The position numbers were made by a program, and so were the translations under genes. Below are positions 54,128 through 64,000 of a DNA stretch of 64,000 nucleotides, piece after piece. The number at the start of each line of letters is the position of its first letter. The first letter of the stretch is position 1. Source of the stretch: an uncultured Eubacterium sp. (lineage in GTDB: Bacteria > Bacillota > Clostridia > Lachnospirales > Lachnospiraceae); contig CAMDYG010000005.1 of NCBI GenBank assembly GCA_945910225.1, positions 1 through 64,000 of the forward strand, given 5' to 3'. The notes under the pieces were generated by a model, which searched no databases, had not been told where the DNA came from, and saw only the letters and a list, made by a program, of their open reading frames with translations.

Positions 54128-54162
54128 AGCTTTATGAAATCAGTAACAGATCTCATAAAGCT
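54128..54162. terminator. bidirectional terminator
   Basis: AGCTTTATGA / TCATAAAGCT, a perfect 10-bp stem, flanked by A6 on the left and CTTTTTT on the right. It serves the YcxB-like gene (plus) and kduD (minus). Confidence 0.85.
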
Positions 54163-54171
54163 CTTTTTTAT

Positions 54172-54936
54172 TTATCTTGCAAGCCATCCTCCATCAACAG
54201 CAAGCGTAAATCCATTGACATAATCCGATGCAGATGATGCAAGAAACACAACAGCTCCCTTCATATCATCTGGTGTTCCCCAGCGTCCGGCTGGTATTCT
54301 GTCAATAATAGCTTCGCTTCTGTCAGAATCACTTCTTAATTGTGCAGTATTATTAGTTGCCATATATCCTGGTGCTATTGCATTAACATTAATATTATGA
54401 ACCGCCCACTCATTACACATTGCCTTGGTAAGTCCCATGCACGCACTCTTACTTGCCGCATATGATGGAACTCTGATTCCACCCTGATATGAAAGCATAG
54501 AATTAATATTAATTATTTTTCCACCATGTCCCTGCTTTATATACTGTTTTGCAAATGCCTGACTCAGGAAAAATACCATCTTCTGATTAACCTGTATTAC
54601 GCTGTCCCATTCATCTTCTGTAAAATCAATTGCATCGTTTCTCTTAATAAGTCCTGCATTATTAACAAGTATGTCAACCTGTCCAAATGCTGCAACAGCT
54701 CCATTTACAATCTTATCTATTGACGACATATCTGAAAGATCTGCTATTATCTCTGCAAACTCTCCACCATCAGCCTCAATAAGTTTCTTAGTGTCTTCGC
54801 AAGATCTTCTTGCAACTCCCACAACCTTTGCGCCCGCCTGCGCAAGTGCAACTGACATCCCCTGTCCAAGCCCTGTATTAGCACCTGTAACAACTGCTAC
54901 TTTTCCATCAAGTCTGAAAGCATCAATTATAGACAT
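54172..54936 (-). CDS. kduD: 2-dehydro-3-deoxy-D-gluconate 5-dehydrogenase
   Basis: A short-chain dehydrogenase of 254 residues matching KduD, which interconverts 2,5-diketo-3-deoxygluconate and 2-keto-3-deoxygluconate in pectin and uronate breakdown. The NAD site is TGANTGLGQGMS, the catalytic set NSM...SYAASKSA (Ser, Tyr, Lys), and the KduD-like APGYMATNNTAQLRSD and RIPAGRWGTPDD segments are present. No other pectin genes are in the window. It lies 23 bases after a glycosyltransferase gene on the same strand. Confidence 0.88.
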   Translation of the reverse strand: MSIIDAFRLDGKVAVVTGANTGLGQGMSVALAQAGAKVVGVARRSCEDTKKLIEADGGEFAEIIADLSDMSSIDKIVNGAVAAFGQVDILVNNAGLIKRNDAIDFTEDEWDSVIQVNQKMVFFLSQAFAKQYIKQGHGGKIININSMLSYQGGIRVPSYAASKSACMGLTKAMCNEWAVHNINVNAIAPGYMATNNTAQLRSDSDRSEAIIDRIPAGRWGTPDDMKGAVVFLASSASDYVNGFTLAVDGGWLAR

Positions 54937-54959
54937 ATATTCTCTCCTCTATACACAAT

Positions 54960-55985
54960 TTAGTTAAATCCTATTATATTATTAGCAATCTTATATCCCT
55001 GCTTTGATATCCATCTTCCTGCCGCAGTCGGAATATTAACAGACCATCCAAGAAGGCTGTGCCTTAACTTCTTATATAACTTGGCATCCTTATCCTTTGC
55101 ATACTTCCAAAGTTCTTTTTTCTTCTCAAGATGTTCTTTCGTTCCAGATACTATAAGGAATATTGAAGAAACCTCCATCATGATCCTAAGGTAGTTAATC
55201 ATATACTTTCTGCAGTTAATATTCTCTGGATTCTCTGAAAGAAATGAATCAATCATTCTCTTATTAACAGAAATCTGCTGGTCTATTCTCGAAATCATAA
55301 CACTCTCATTAACAGACTGGTCATCTCTTCCAATAAAATATCTATAGAAATTCGTATTAACATAATACATATTCTTAACATATGGAAGCGGCTCAAATAC
55401 AAATATGTTGTCAACATAAAATGTATGCTTAGGAAGCTGCAATCCACATTCTTTTAACAGCTGTGTTCTATAAACAACTGTATGCATCAGTATATACTGG
55501 TCTACTTTAAAGTCCTCAATTCTTATATCATCCCATGTAAACATTTTCTCCACAGGAAAAACATTCTCATAATGAACAACTTTCTTTCTCTTGGCTCCAA
55601 CCTTTTCATATACATAATTGGCAATAACCATATCTGGTTCACTGCCCTCTTCAAAGCTTCTGAGTGTAGCAAGCATACGTCTGTAGCTCTTTGCATCAAC
55701 CCAGTCATCACTGTCTACTACTTTAAAGAACTTTCCTGTTGCATGCTTTAAACCTGTATTAACTGCTTCTCCATGTCCTCCATTTTCCTGATGGACAGCC
55801 TTGACAATACCAGGATACTCTTTTTCATATTTCTGGGCGATCTCATATGTATTATCCTTTGTTGAGCCATCATCAACTATAATAACTTCAACTTCTTCTC
55901 CACCTGCAATAACAGTATTGATACAATGTTCCATATATTCTGCTGAATTATAGCATGGTATTGCAAATGATAACAACTTGCTCAT
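54960..55985 (-). CDS. family 2 glycosyltransferase
   Basis: A 341-residue GT2 enzyme: LLSFAIPCYNSAEYM opening, EVIIVDDGSTKDNT, and the DxD-type VVDSDDWVDAKS motif in the first 115 residues, then a helical C-terminal part without membrane segments. It probably acts on cell-surface polysaccharide or lipid; the acceptor is unknown. Two ATG codons are adjacent; the second (55985) has the better spacing from AAAGGAG. It lies 12 bases after argS. Confidence 0.9.
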   Translation of the reverse strand: MSKLLSFAIPCYNSAEYMEHCINTVIAGGEEVEVIIVDDGSTKDNTYEIAQKYEKEYPGIVKAVHQENGGHGEAVNTGLKHATGKFFKVVDSDDWVDAKSYRRMLATLRSFEEGSEPDMVIANYVYEKVGAKRKKVVHYENVFPVEKMFTWDDIRIEDFKVDQYILMHTVVYRTQLLKECGLQLPKHTFYVDNIFVFEPLPYVKNMYYVNTNFYRYFIGRDDQSVNESVMISRIDQQISVNKRMIDSFLSENPENINCRKYMINYLRIMMEVSSIFLIVSGTKEHLEKKKELWKYAKDKDAKLYKKLRHSLLGWSVNIPTAAGRWISKQGYKIANNIIGFN

Positions 55986-55997
55986 CATCGTTCTCCT

Positions 55998-57764
55998 TTA
56001 CATTCTGTCTGGGCATTCTATAGCTAACAAATCAATGCACTGTTCAAGAATGCTCTTAGTAAGACTAATAAGAGCTATATAGCTTGCCTTCTTAGACTCA
56101 TCAGTTTCTGTAAGTATCTTATTATTATGATAGAATCCATTAAATGCATTAGACACCTCATAAATGTACTGACATATTCTGTGAGGAGCATTATCCTTAT
56201 ATGCACCATCTATCACATCAGCGAATTTAATAAGTGAAAGAGAAAGATTCTTCTCACTCGCATCTGCCGCACCTGCAATCTTTAATCCTTCTGTATCTCC
56301 GCCATTCTCTTTGTATTTATTAAGTATAGATTTAATTCTTACTATTGTATAGAGAATATAAGGACCCGTATTTCCCTCAAATGATGAGAATCTCTCGATA
56401 TCAAATACATAATCCTTTGATGCCTGATTAGAAAGATCTCCATATTTGAGAGCTGCAAGTCCGACTATCTTAGCCGTCTGCCTTGCTTCTGATTCCGTAG
56501 CTGTCCTGTTAGACATTATCTTGTCATAAACAGCATCATCAATATCTGCAATAAGATGTTCAAGTCTCATAACACCACCTGAACGTGTCTTAAAAGGTTT
56601 GCCATCTTTGCCATTCATTGTTCCGAATCCAACAAATCTCATATCAGCATCAGGAGCAACTATGCCAGCTTTCTTAGCAGTTCTGAACACCTGTGTAAAA
56701 TGAAGTTCCTGTCTCTTATCTGCTAGATAAATATATGTATCTGGCTTGTACAGCTTTTCTCTCTCAACAATAGTTGCAAGGTCAGATGTTGCATACAAAG
56801 CAGCTCCATCAGACTTTCTTACTATACAAGGAGGAAGTTCTTTTGTATCAGACTCCTGTGCAATATCTACAACTGTAGCTCCCTGGCTTTCATATGCTAT
56901 TCCATCAGCTATCATCTTGTTAACCATATCATCAATATATGGCTGTGCATCAGATTCACCTTTCCATAAGTCAAAATGAACATTCAGATTATCATAGTTT
57001 TTCTTAAGATCTGCCTTTGAAACATTCATTATATGATGCCATATTGCCCTGCATGCTTTATCTCCGCTCTGAAGCTTAAGTGTTGCCTGATGTGCTCTTT
57101 CTGCGAATTCTGCATTTTCTTTTGACTTAGCTGATGCAGCAGGATATATCTCCTCAAGTTCTGCAATGGTAAATGGTGCTTCCTCTGGATACTCTCCTGT
57201 ATAATCCGGATTGAAATATGGAAGTTCAGGTTTTCTGTCCCTTAATTCCTCTATAATAAGTCCCATCTGAAGACCCCAGTCACCAAGATGAACATCTCCT
57301 ATTGTCCTGTTTCCAACAAACTGGTTAATTCTCTTAACGCTCTCTCCAATAACAGCAGATCTTAAATGTCCTACATGTAAAGGCTTGGCAGCATTAGCTC
57401 CGCCATAATCTACAATAACTGTTTTTTCCTTATCCTGATTAACATATCCAAAGTTCCTGGCTTCAGACATTTCATTAAGATACTCTGCAAGATATTTTTC
57501 GCATATATTAATATTAATAAAACCTGGCTTAACGCTTTCTATCTTAGAAAATATTTTGTTATCTTTCAGCTTAGCTACTATCTCATCTGCAATCATAAAT
57601 GGAGCCTTCTTATACGCTTTAGCGGCCGCCATCGCACCATTACACTGAAACTCACACAAATCAGGTCTGTTTGATACTGTAACCTTTGCATACTCTGTAC
57701 CATATCCACATTCCTCAAATGCTGTCTTAATCTCGTCTGTTATAAGTTCAATTATTGTCTTCAT
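55998..57764 (-). CDS. argS: arginine--tRNA ligase
   Basis: Arginyl-tRNA synthetase, class I, 588 residues. The N-terminal Add-1 domain is followed by the HIGH-type motif in AAKPLHVGHLRS (the synthetase ANAAKPLHVGH signature), and the C-terminal DALR anticodon domain ends ECPDRM. It lacks a canonical KMSKS, as usual for bacterial ArgRS. A GTG three codons earlier is possible, but AAGGTGG fits the ATG at 57764. Confidence 0.96.
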   Translation of the reverse strand: MKTIIELITDEIKTAFEECGYGTEYAKVTVSNRPDLCEFQCNGAMAAAKAYKKAPFMIADEIVAKLKDNKIFSKIESVKPGFININICEKYLAEYLNEMSEARNFGYVNQDKEKTVIVDYGGANAAKPLHVGHLRSAVIGESVKRINQFVGNRTIGDVHLGDWGLQMGLIIEELRDRKPELPYFNPDYTGEYPEEAPFTIAELEEIYPAASAKSKENAEFAERAHQATLKLQSGDKACRAIWHHIMNVSKADLKKNYDNLNVHFDLWKGESDAQPYIDDMVNKMIADGIAYESQGATVVDIAQESDTKELPPCIVRKSDGAALYATSDLATIVEREKLYKPDTYIYLADKRQELHFTQVFRTAKKAGIVAPDADMRFVGFGTMNGKDGKPFKTRSGGVMRLEHLIADIDDAVYDKIMSNRTATESEARQTAKIVGLAALKYGDLSNQASKDYVFDIERFSSFEGNTGPYILYTIVRIKSILNKYKENGGDTEGLKIAGAADASEKNLSLSLIKFADVIDGAYKDNAPHRICQYIYEVSNAFNGFYHNNKILTETDESKKASYIALISLTKSILEQCIDLLAIECPDRM

Positions 57765-57788
57765 ACTTTCCACCTTTACATTTAAAAT

Positions 57789-57824
57789 GCTGTCGTACTA
57801 AGAAACTGCTCTTAACACGACAGC
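57789..57824 (-). terminator. terminator after truA
   Basis: GCTGTCGT-G-TTAAGA pairs with TCTTAG-T-ACGACAGC around a six-base loop, followed on the minus strand by ATTTTAAA. It separates truA from argS. Confidence 0.65.
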
Positions 57825-57834
57825 TTTATAATAT

Positions 57835-58575
57835 CTAATAAACAACCTTTATAAGAAATAGTCCATAACTTTCTGCCGGAAGCGACATCTGAATGTCTTT
57901 TCCTTCCAGACACGCCTTGACATCCTCTGGCTTTTTCAATCCATTTCCAACATCCAGCAGCATGCCGATTATATATCTTGCCATATTATGAAGAAAATCA
58001 TCGGCCTCTATTCTGATATAAGCCTTTGAACCCTCATGCTGTATCCGGATCTGCTTAATGTCACGGACTGTACTTTTGCTTTTCCTTGCAGTTGTAAATG
58101 CCTTAAAGTCATGCTTTCCCTCAAAGTATGCTGCAGCCTTTCGCATTGCATCATAATCTGGCTCATCAAATGTATGATATGCATACTTTCTTCTGAATAC
58201 ATTAGCCACATTCCCTGTATCAAGTCTGTATTCATATATTCTTGACTGTGCATTTAGCTGGCTGTGAAATCTTTCAGGAACATCACTTACAGACATTACT
58301 GCTATATCCCTCGGCAGATATCTGTTAAGATAATTCTTGAGCTCTATCGGCTTAACCTCTTTTTCCAGCTTAAAATTGGCTGTCTGGCATAATGCATGCA
58401 CTCCCTTTTCTGTCCTGGAACCCACATACATTTCAACATCTTCACCTGTCATTCTGCTTATAATCTCTATCAGCTTTCTCTCGACAGTGTTAGTTCCTGC
58501 ATCTTTTCCAAGCCTCTGCCAGCCATCATATCTTCCACCATCGTATTCTATCTCTAAACGATAATTATACATCAT
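57835..58575 (-). CDS. truA: TruA-type tRNA pseudouridine synthase with Glu at the catalytic position
   Basis: A 246-residue TruA-family protein (tRNA pseudouridines 38-40). The fold motifs are there: EYDGGRYDGWQRLG, GTNTVERKL, the IYEYR strand and HNMARYIIGMLLDVG. The catalytic motif, usually GRTDxGVHA, reads SRTEKGVHA (53-61), so the nucleophilic Asp is Glu56; the codon is GAA. It may be a paralogue with altered activity. The start ATG overlaps the response-regulator stop (ATGA), so it is translationally coupled to that gene. Only one TruA-like gene is in the window; a canonical copy elsewhere is likely. Confidence 0.85.
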   Translation of the reverse strand: MMYNYRLEIEYDGGRYDGWQRLGKDAGTNTVERKLIEIISRMTGEDVEMYVGSRTEKGVHALCQTANFKLEKEVKPIELKNYLNRYLPRDIAVMSVSDVPERFHSQLNAQSRIYEYRLDTGNVANVFRRKYAYHTFDEPDYDAMRKAAAYFEGKHDFKAFTTARKSKSTVRDIKQIRIQHEGSKAYIRIEADDFLHNMARYIIGMLLDVGNGLKKPEDVKACLEGKDIQMSLPAESYGLFLIKVVY

Positions 58576-58937
58576 TCGTCTTCCAAAACCTTTTCTATTA
58601 TATTAATAATAACAGAACCATCAAATGGCTTCTGAATAAAATCAGCCGCACCTCTCTTTAATGCTTCCACCATATTAGTCTTCTGTCCCGCAGCTGTGAC
58701 CATTATAACCTTGGCTGTAGGATCAATCTCAATAATTTCCTTAACTGCCTCAATTCCATCCATAACCGGCATCGTAATATCCATTGTAACAATATCCGGC
58801 TTATACATTTTGAACTTTTCTACGCCTTCCGCACCATTAACAGCCTCTGATACAATTTCATGTCCTGCATCTTCAAGCATATTTCTTAAAAATTTTCTTG
58901 ATGTTTTAGAATCATCTACTATTAAAATCTTTGCCAT
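58572..58937 (-). CDS. CheY-like response regulator
   Basis: A 121-residue stand-alone receiver domain: acidic pair in IVDDSKTSR, phospho-acceptor Asp in IVTMDITMPVMDG, Thr in IMVTAAG and Lys in FIQKPF. No output domain. It resembles CheY of Firmicutes and Thermotoga. ATG at 58937 has AAGGAG seven bases upstream. It is coupled to a CheX-like phosphatase gene upstream and overlaps truA downstream. Confidence 0.93.
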   Translation of the reverse strand: MAKILIVDDSKTSRKFLRNMLEDAGHEIVSEAVNGAEGVEKFKMYKPDIVTMDITMPVMDGIEAVKEIIEIDPTAKVIMVTAAGQKTNMVEALKRGAADFIQKPFDGSVIINIIEKVLEDE

Positions 58938-58951
58938 ATCCATTCTCCTTA

Positions 58952-59536
58952 TTACGCTGAGAGTTTAACCTTGTTATCCGCAGCCATTATTACCCTGAAC
59001 AAATCATTTCCATGAACAAATGTTACAACATAAAATCCGTCATCTGCCGTAACTTCTGCCTTTCTGTAAAATACCGGAGGATGAAGTGTCACATCAATAT
59101 CTTCATCTCCAAGCTTTATTGCATATGCGCCATTGATTACATTGATAAGCTCACACAATGCATCATATGCATCTTCATCAAATTCACTGATATCCTCCTG
59201 TGCAAATGCTGATGCAAGCTTTAACAATTCAACGTTATTTCCTGAAACTCCCAGAAACACATCTATATCTCCGTCCATAATCTGACAGCCGATAAAATCC
59301 CCTTTGAAAGCTCTCTCATAATTAATATTCTCCAATTCTATATCGCCTGGCATAACACAACTAAGACTCTTGAGCATACACTGCATCTGTGTGTTGTAAT
59401 AATTATTCTCCATATTAAGGAAAGTCTCTACCATCTTATCTGTATCACCCTGTCTTATAATCTGCAATTCCCTGTCAGAGAATTTCTTTCCAGAATGATT
59501 CTTTGCGATATATTTACCGAGTATTCTGTCTTCCAT
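58952..59536 (-). CDS. CheX-like chemotaxis phosphatase homologue
   Basis: A 194-residue protein. The C-terminal 130 residues resemble CheC/CheX, phosphatases of CheY-P: FKGDFIGCQIMDG, then DALCELINVINGAYAIKL, which corresponds to the E-x3-N active helix, and DVTLHPPVFY. The N-terminal 60 residues are helical and unassigned. It is encoded 14 bases upstream of a CheY-like gene, supporting a kinase-response pair function, but no kinase is nearby. A role in chemotaxis is inferred. Confidence 0.78.
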   Translation of the reverse strand: MEDRILGKYIAKNHSGKKFSDRELQIIRQGDTDKMVETFLNMENNYYNTQMQCMLKSLSCVMPGDIELENINYERAFKGDFIGCQIMDGDIDVFLGVSGNNVELLKLASAFAQEDISEFDEDAYDALCELINVINGAYAIKLGDEDIDVTLHPPVFYRKAEVTADDGFYVVTFVHGNDLFRVIMAADNKVKLSA

Positions 59537-59614
59537 ATGCTATCTCCTTCTCGTAAAAATAGACGCCCCTAAAATATACCTGTTCATACACATTAATATA
59601 TTTATACTTCAAAC

Positions 59615-59644
59615 ATTATACATCATATCATCATTTATTAGCAA
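59615..59644 (-). promoter_or_regulatory. promoter of the CheX-CheY-truA operon
   Basis: Minus strand: TTGCTA (59644-59639), 18-base spacer, perfect TATAAT (59620-59615). The leader is about 70 bases. Confidence 0.55.
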
Positions 59645-59673
59645 TAATTTCAGTCAAAATCATCTTTTATTAA

Positions 59674-59716
59674 CAAAAAAACATCCAGATATGATGATAA
59701 CCATCATATCCGGATG
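59674..59716 (-). terminator. terminator of guaB
   Basis: A 15-bp stem CATCCGGATATGATG / CATCATATCTGGATG (one G-U) with a five-base loop, followed on the minus strand by seven T. Confidence 0.92.
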
Positions 59717-59749
59717 CTTATTACATGCTTTCGCAAGACTTTTATTTTA

Positions 59750-61240
<1,491 letters not shown>

Positions 61241-61254
61241 TTATTATTATATAG

Positions 61255-61285
61255 AAAAAATCCGAATAAATAAATTAATCCGGAT
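61255..61285 (-). terminator. terminator-like hairpin in the guaB leader
   Basis: ATCCG and CGGAT arms with partly paired AT-rich inner part, followed on the minus strand by TTTTTT, 45 bases before the guaB start. It is either the terminator of the upstream operon or an attenuator, because a promoter lies upstream of it. Confidence 0.55.
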
Positions 61286-61298
61286 GTTTCTACAAGTA

Positions 61299-61316
61299 AC
61301 TGACATCTTCGTCAGT
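61299..61316 (-). other. small hairpin in the guaB leader
   Basis: ACTGAC / GTCAGT, 6 bp with a six-base loop, between the predicted guaB promoter and the terminator-like hairpin. Another ACTGAC occurs at 61348-61353 near the promoter spacer. Confidence 0.4.
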
Positions 61317-61336
61317 ATATAAATATATTACAAGAG

Positions 61337-61365
61337 AATATAACAAAACTGACGTTAAAAGTCAA
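61337..61365 (-). promoter_or_regulatory. promoter of guaB
   Basis: Minus strand: TTGACT (61365-61360), 17-base spacer, TATATT (61342-61337), each one mismatch from consensus. Transcription would start near 61330, giving a structured leader of about 120 bases. Confidence 0.6.
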
Positions 61366-61372
61366 ACATTTT

Positions 61373-61885
61373 TTATAAATATGATACTCCCTTACTGACT
61401 GAACTTATAATTGCCTCTTTCATGGCATCATTTGGGAGCATAAATAATCTTATTAACTCATTGCTGTCATTATCATATGTGTATATTACAATATCTCCCG
61501 GATCATCAACTCCTGACGAACAGTTGTATGTTCTTAACTGCTGTCTTGCTTTTCCTAAAGCCTCCTGACTGTTTACTCCTGCTACAAGTGTAGCTCTTGT
61601 AAGATCAAAACTTCCAACATTCTTTCTTACTGACTTCGCCATGATCTTATCTATTGTCAGGCTTCCATCTACATATGTGTATTCATATTCAGCATTATAG
61701 TATTCAAATACAAACACTGTAAAAAGCACAAATACAACAAGCACAATAACCCCAAGCCATCCTGTCTGAACAATTGTTGTTGCAGCAATAAGACATGCTA
61801 TAACAAGAACTATTCTGTAAAAAATCGAAATTCTAGGAGCGGTAACTTTAACAATCTGTTCTACTGTTCCTTCTATCATAATCAT
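61373..61885 (-). CDS. membrane protein, DUF6106-like
   Basis: A protein of 168-170 residues with two membrane helices (about 22-40 and 43-62) followed by a cytosolic beta-rich domain (EYTYVDGSLTIDKIMAKSVRKNV...). I associate this layout with DUF6106 of Clostridia, from memory; the function is unknown. Two starts are possible (ATG at 61885 or 61879) behind AAAGG. It lies 73 bases after groEL on the same strand, with a perfect hairpin between, so partial readthrough from groESL is possible. Confidence 0.7.
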   Translation of the reverse strand: MIMIEGTVEQIVKVTAPRISIFYRIVLVIACLIAATTIVQTGWLGVIVLVVFVLFTVFVFEYYNAEYEYTYVDGSLTIDKIMAKSVRKNVGSFDLTRATLVAGVNSQEALGKARQQLRTYNCSSGVDDPGDIVIYTYDNDSNELIRLFMLPNDAMKEAIISSVSKGVSYL

Positions 61886-61907
61886 ATACCTTTCTTTAAA
61901 GCAATAT

Positions 61908-61933
61908 GCCCGGTGGGAGATTACCCACCGGGC
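61908..61933 (-). terminator. hairpin after groEL
   Basis: A perfect 10-bp stem GCCCGGTGGG / CCCACCGGGC with a six-base loop 25 bases after the groEL stop. Only ATATTGCTTT follows, so termination may be partial. Confidence 0.6.
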
Positions 61934-61958
61934 TGTATGTTTTAGTTATATTGTGGAA

Positions 61959-63596
<1,638 letters not shown>

Positions 63597-63660
63597 CTAA
63601 TAAATATACTTATATGTTCAAAACTCTGTGATCAACAATCCATGCATCATTCAATGCTTA

Positions 63661-63948
63661 TTATTCAATAATAGCAAGAATATCTGACTGCTTTACAATA
63701 ATGAGATTCTCATCTTCATCAAGCTTAACTTCTGTTCCAGAATACTTAGAATAGATAACCTTATCTCCAGGCTTAACCTGCATAACAACTTCCTTACCAT
63801 CAACAACTCCGCCAGGACCTACAGCAATAACTTCTGCCTGCTGTGGCTTCTCCTTAGCCTGTCCAGGAAGTACAATTCCTGATTTAGTAGTCTCCTCTGC
63901 AACTAATGCTTTAATAACAACTCTGTCTCCTAATGGTACTAATTTCAT
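63661..63948 (-). CDS. groES: co-chaperonin GroES (10 kDa)
   Basis: GroES, 95 residues, the lid of the GroEL chamber. MKLVPLGDRVVIKAL start, mobile loop TTKSGIVLPGQAKEKPQ and the C-terminal GTEVKLDEDENLIIVKQSDILAI strands. The frame runs 16 codons further upstream, but GGAGG lies nine bases before the ATG at 63948, which gives the normal length. Only 52 bases of upstream DNA are in the window. Confidence 0.98.
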   Translation of the reverse strand: MKLVPLGDRVVIKALVAEETTKSGIVLPGQAKEKPQQAEVIAVGPGGVVDGKEVVMQVKPGDKVIYSKYSGTEVKLDEDENLIIVKQSDILAIIE

Positions 63949-63972
63949 TATATATTCCTCCATTCCGCTGTC

Positions 63973-63988
63973 TTCACATGAGAGTGAA
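63973..63988. promoter_or_regulatory. short inverted repeat TTCAC-N6-GTGAA before groES
   Basis: Five-base arms with a six-base spacer, 25 bases before the groES start. It does not match CIRCE (TTAGCACTC-N9-GAGTGCTAA) or CtsR sites. Its role is unknown, and the real operator may lie beyond the window edge. Confidence 0.25.
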
Positions 63989-64000
63989 CCCTTCATGTCA

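Noticed and set aside
63949-64000. CIRCE or CtsR operator before groES
   Set aside because: The only inverted repeat is TTCAC-N6-GTGAA, which matches neither consensus; the true operator may be outside the window.

Overview
This AT-rich window reads as a chromosomal segment of a Gram-positive anaerobe of the Clostridia, most likely a Lachnospiraceae member. The evidence is AddAB rather than RecBCD, the long single-chain clostridial PurL, NAD-linked PyrDB/PyrK, a dockerin/cohesin pair, DUF3793/DUF2325 iron-linked genes, AGGAGG ribosome sites and TTGACA/TATAAT promoters. The placement is inferred from gene content only. No rRNA, tRNA, CRISPR array, insertion sequence or prophage was seen. Almost every gene is on the minus strand. 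Plus-strand genes are at 17.2, 31.4, 44.2 and 53.6 kb.

Layout, left to right. 0-5 kb: an iron-uptake block (feoA-feoA-feoB and a Cys-rich FeoB partner, then an operon DUF2325-DUF3793-flavodoxin). A repeated inverted motif GTTAG-N6-CTAAC lies in its intergenic gaps, together with a Fur-like box. 5-9.4 kb: purL and a PH-domain gene. 9.4-17 kb: two tandem M14-type deacylase homologues (one apparently dead), a FapA/DUF342 protein, a 26-residue-repeat protein, a nuclease-helicase and a small nuclease-like partner. 17-22 kb: a glycosyltransferase, then a dockerin-bearing glucosaminidase and a membrane-anchored cohesin protein. 22-31 kb: prfC, a small conserved gene and addBA. 31-37 kb: a membrane protein, hisS and the operon purE-purM-purN-purD. 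37-41 kb: an M29 aminopeptidase, small membrane proteins and pyrE. 40.8-41.0 kb: a candidate plus-strand small RNA. 41-44 kb: an accessory patch holding an orphan SUKH immunity gene behind a c-di-GMP-I (GEMM) riboswitch, and a DUF4143 ATPase. 44-46 kb: a divergent DXS-like transketolase behind a 23-bp tandem repeat. 46-53.5 kb: a GGDEF-EAL gene translationally coupled to pyrC-pyrF-pyrK-pyrD. 53.5-59.5 kb: a YcxB-like gene, kduD, a glycosyltransferase, argS, truA and a CheY/CheX pair. 59.7-64 kb: guaB with an attenuator-like leader, a membrane protein, groEL and groES.

Functionally the window combines nucleotide synthesis (purL, purEMND, guaB, pyrCFKD, pyrE), ferrous iron import, translation (hisS, argS, prfC, truA), recombination (addAB, helicase), protein folding and cell-surface proteins. 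Cyclic-di-GMP appears twice: a GGDEF-EAL enzyme at the head of the pyrimidine operon and a riboswitch in front of the SUKH gene.

The observations most worth follow-up are the iron-cluster operator, the c-di-GMP riboswitch on an immunity gene, the dockerin/cohesin pair, the c-di-GMP/pyrimidine coupling, the candidate sRNA with anti-Shine-Dalgarno segments, and several enzymes with altered key residues (TruA, PyrC, the M14 homologue and the DXS-like protein).
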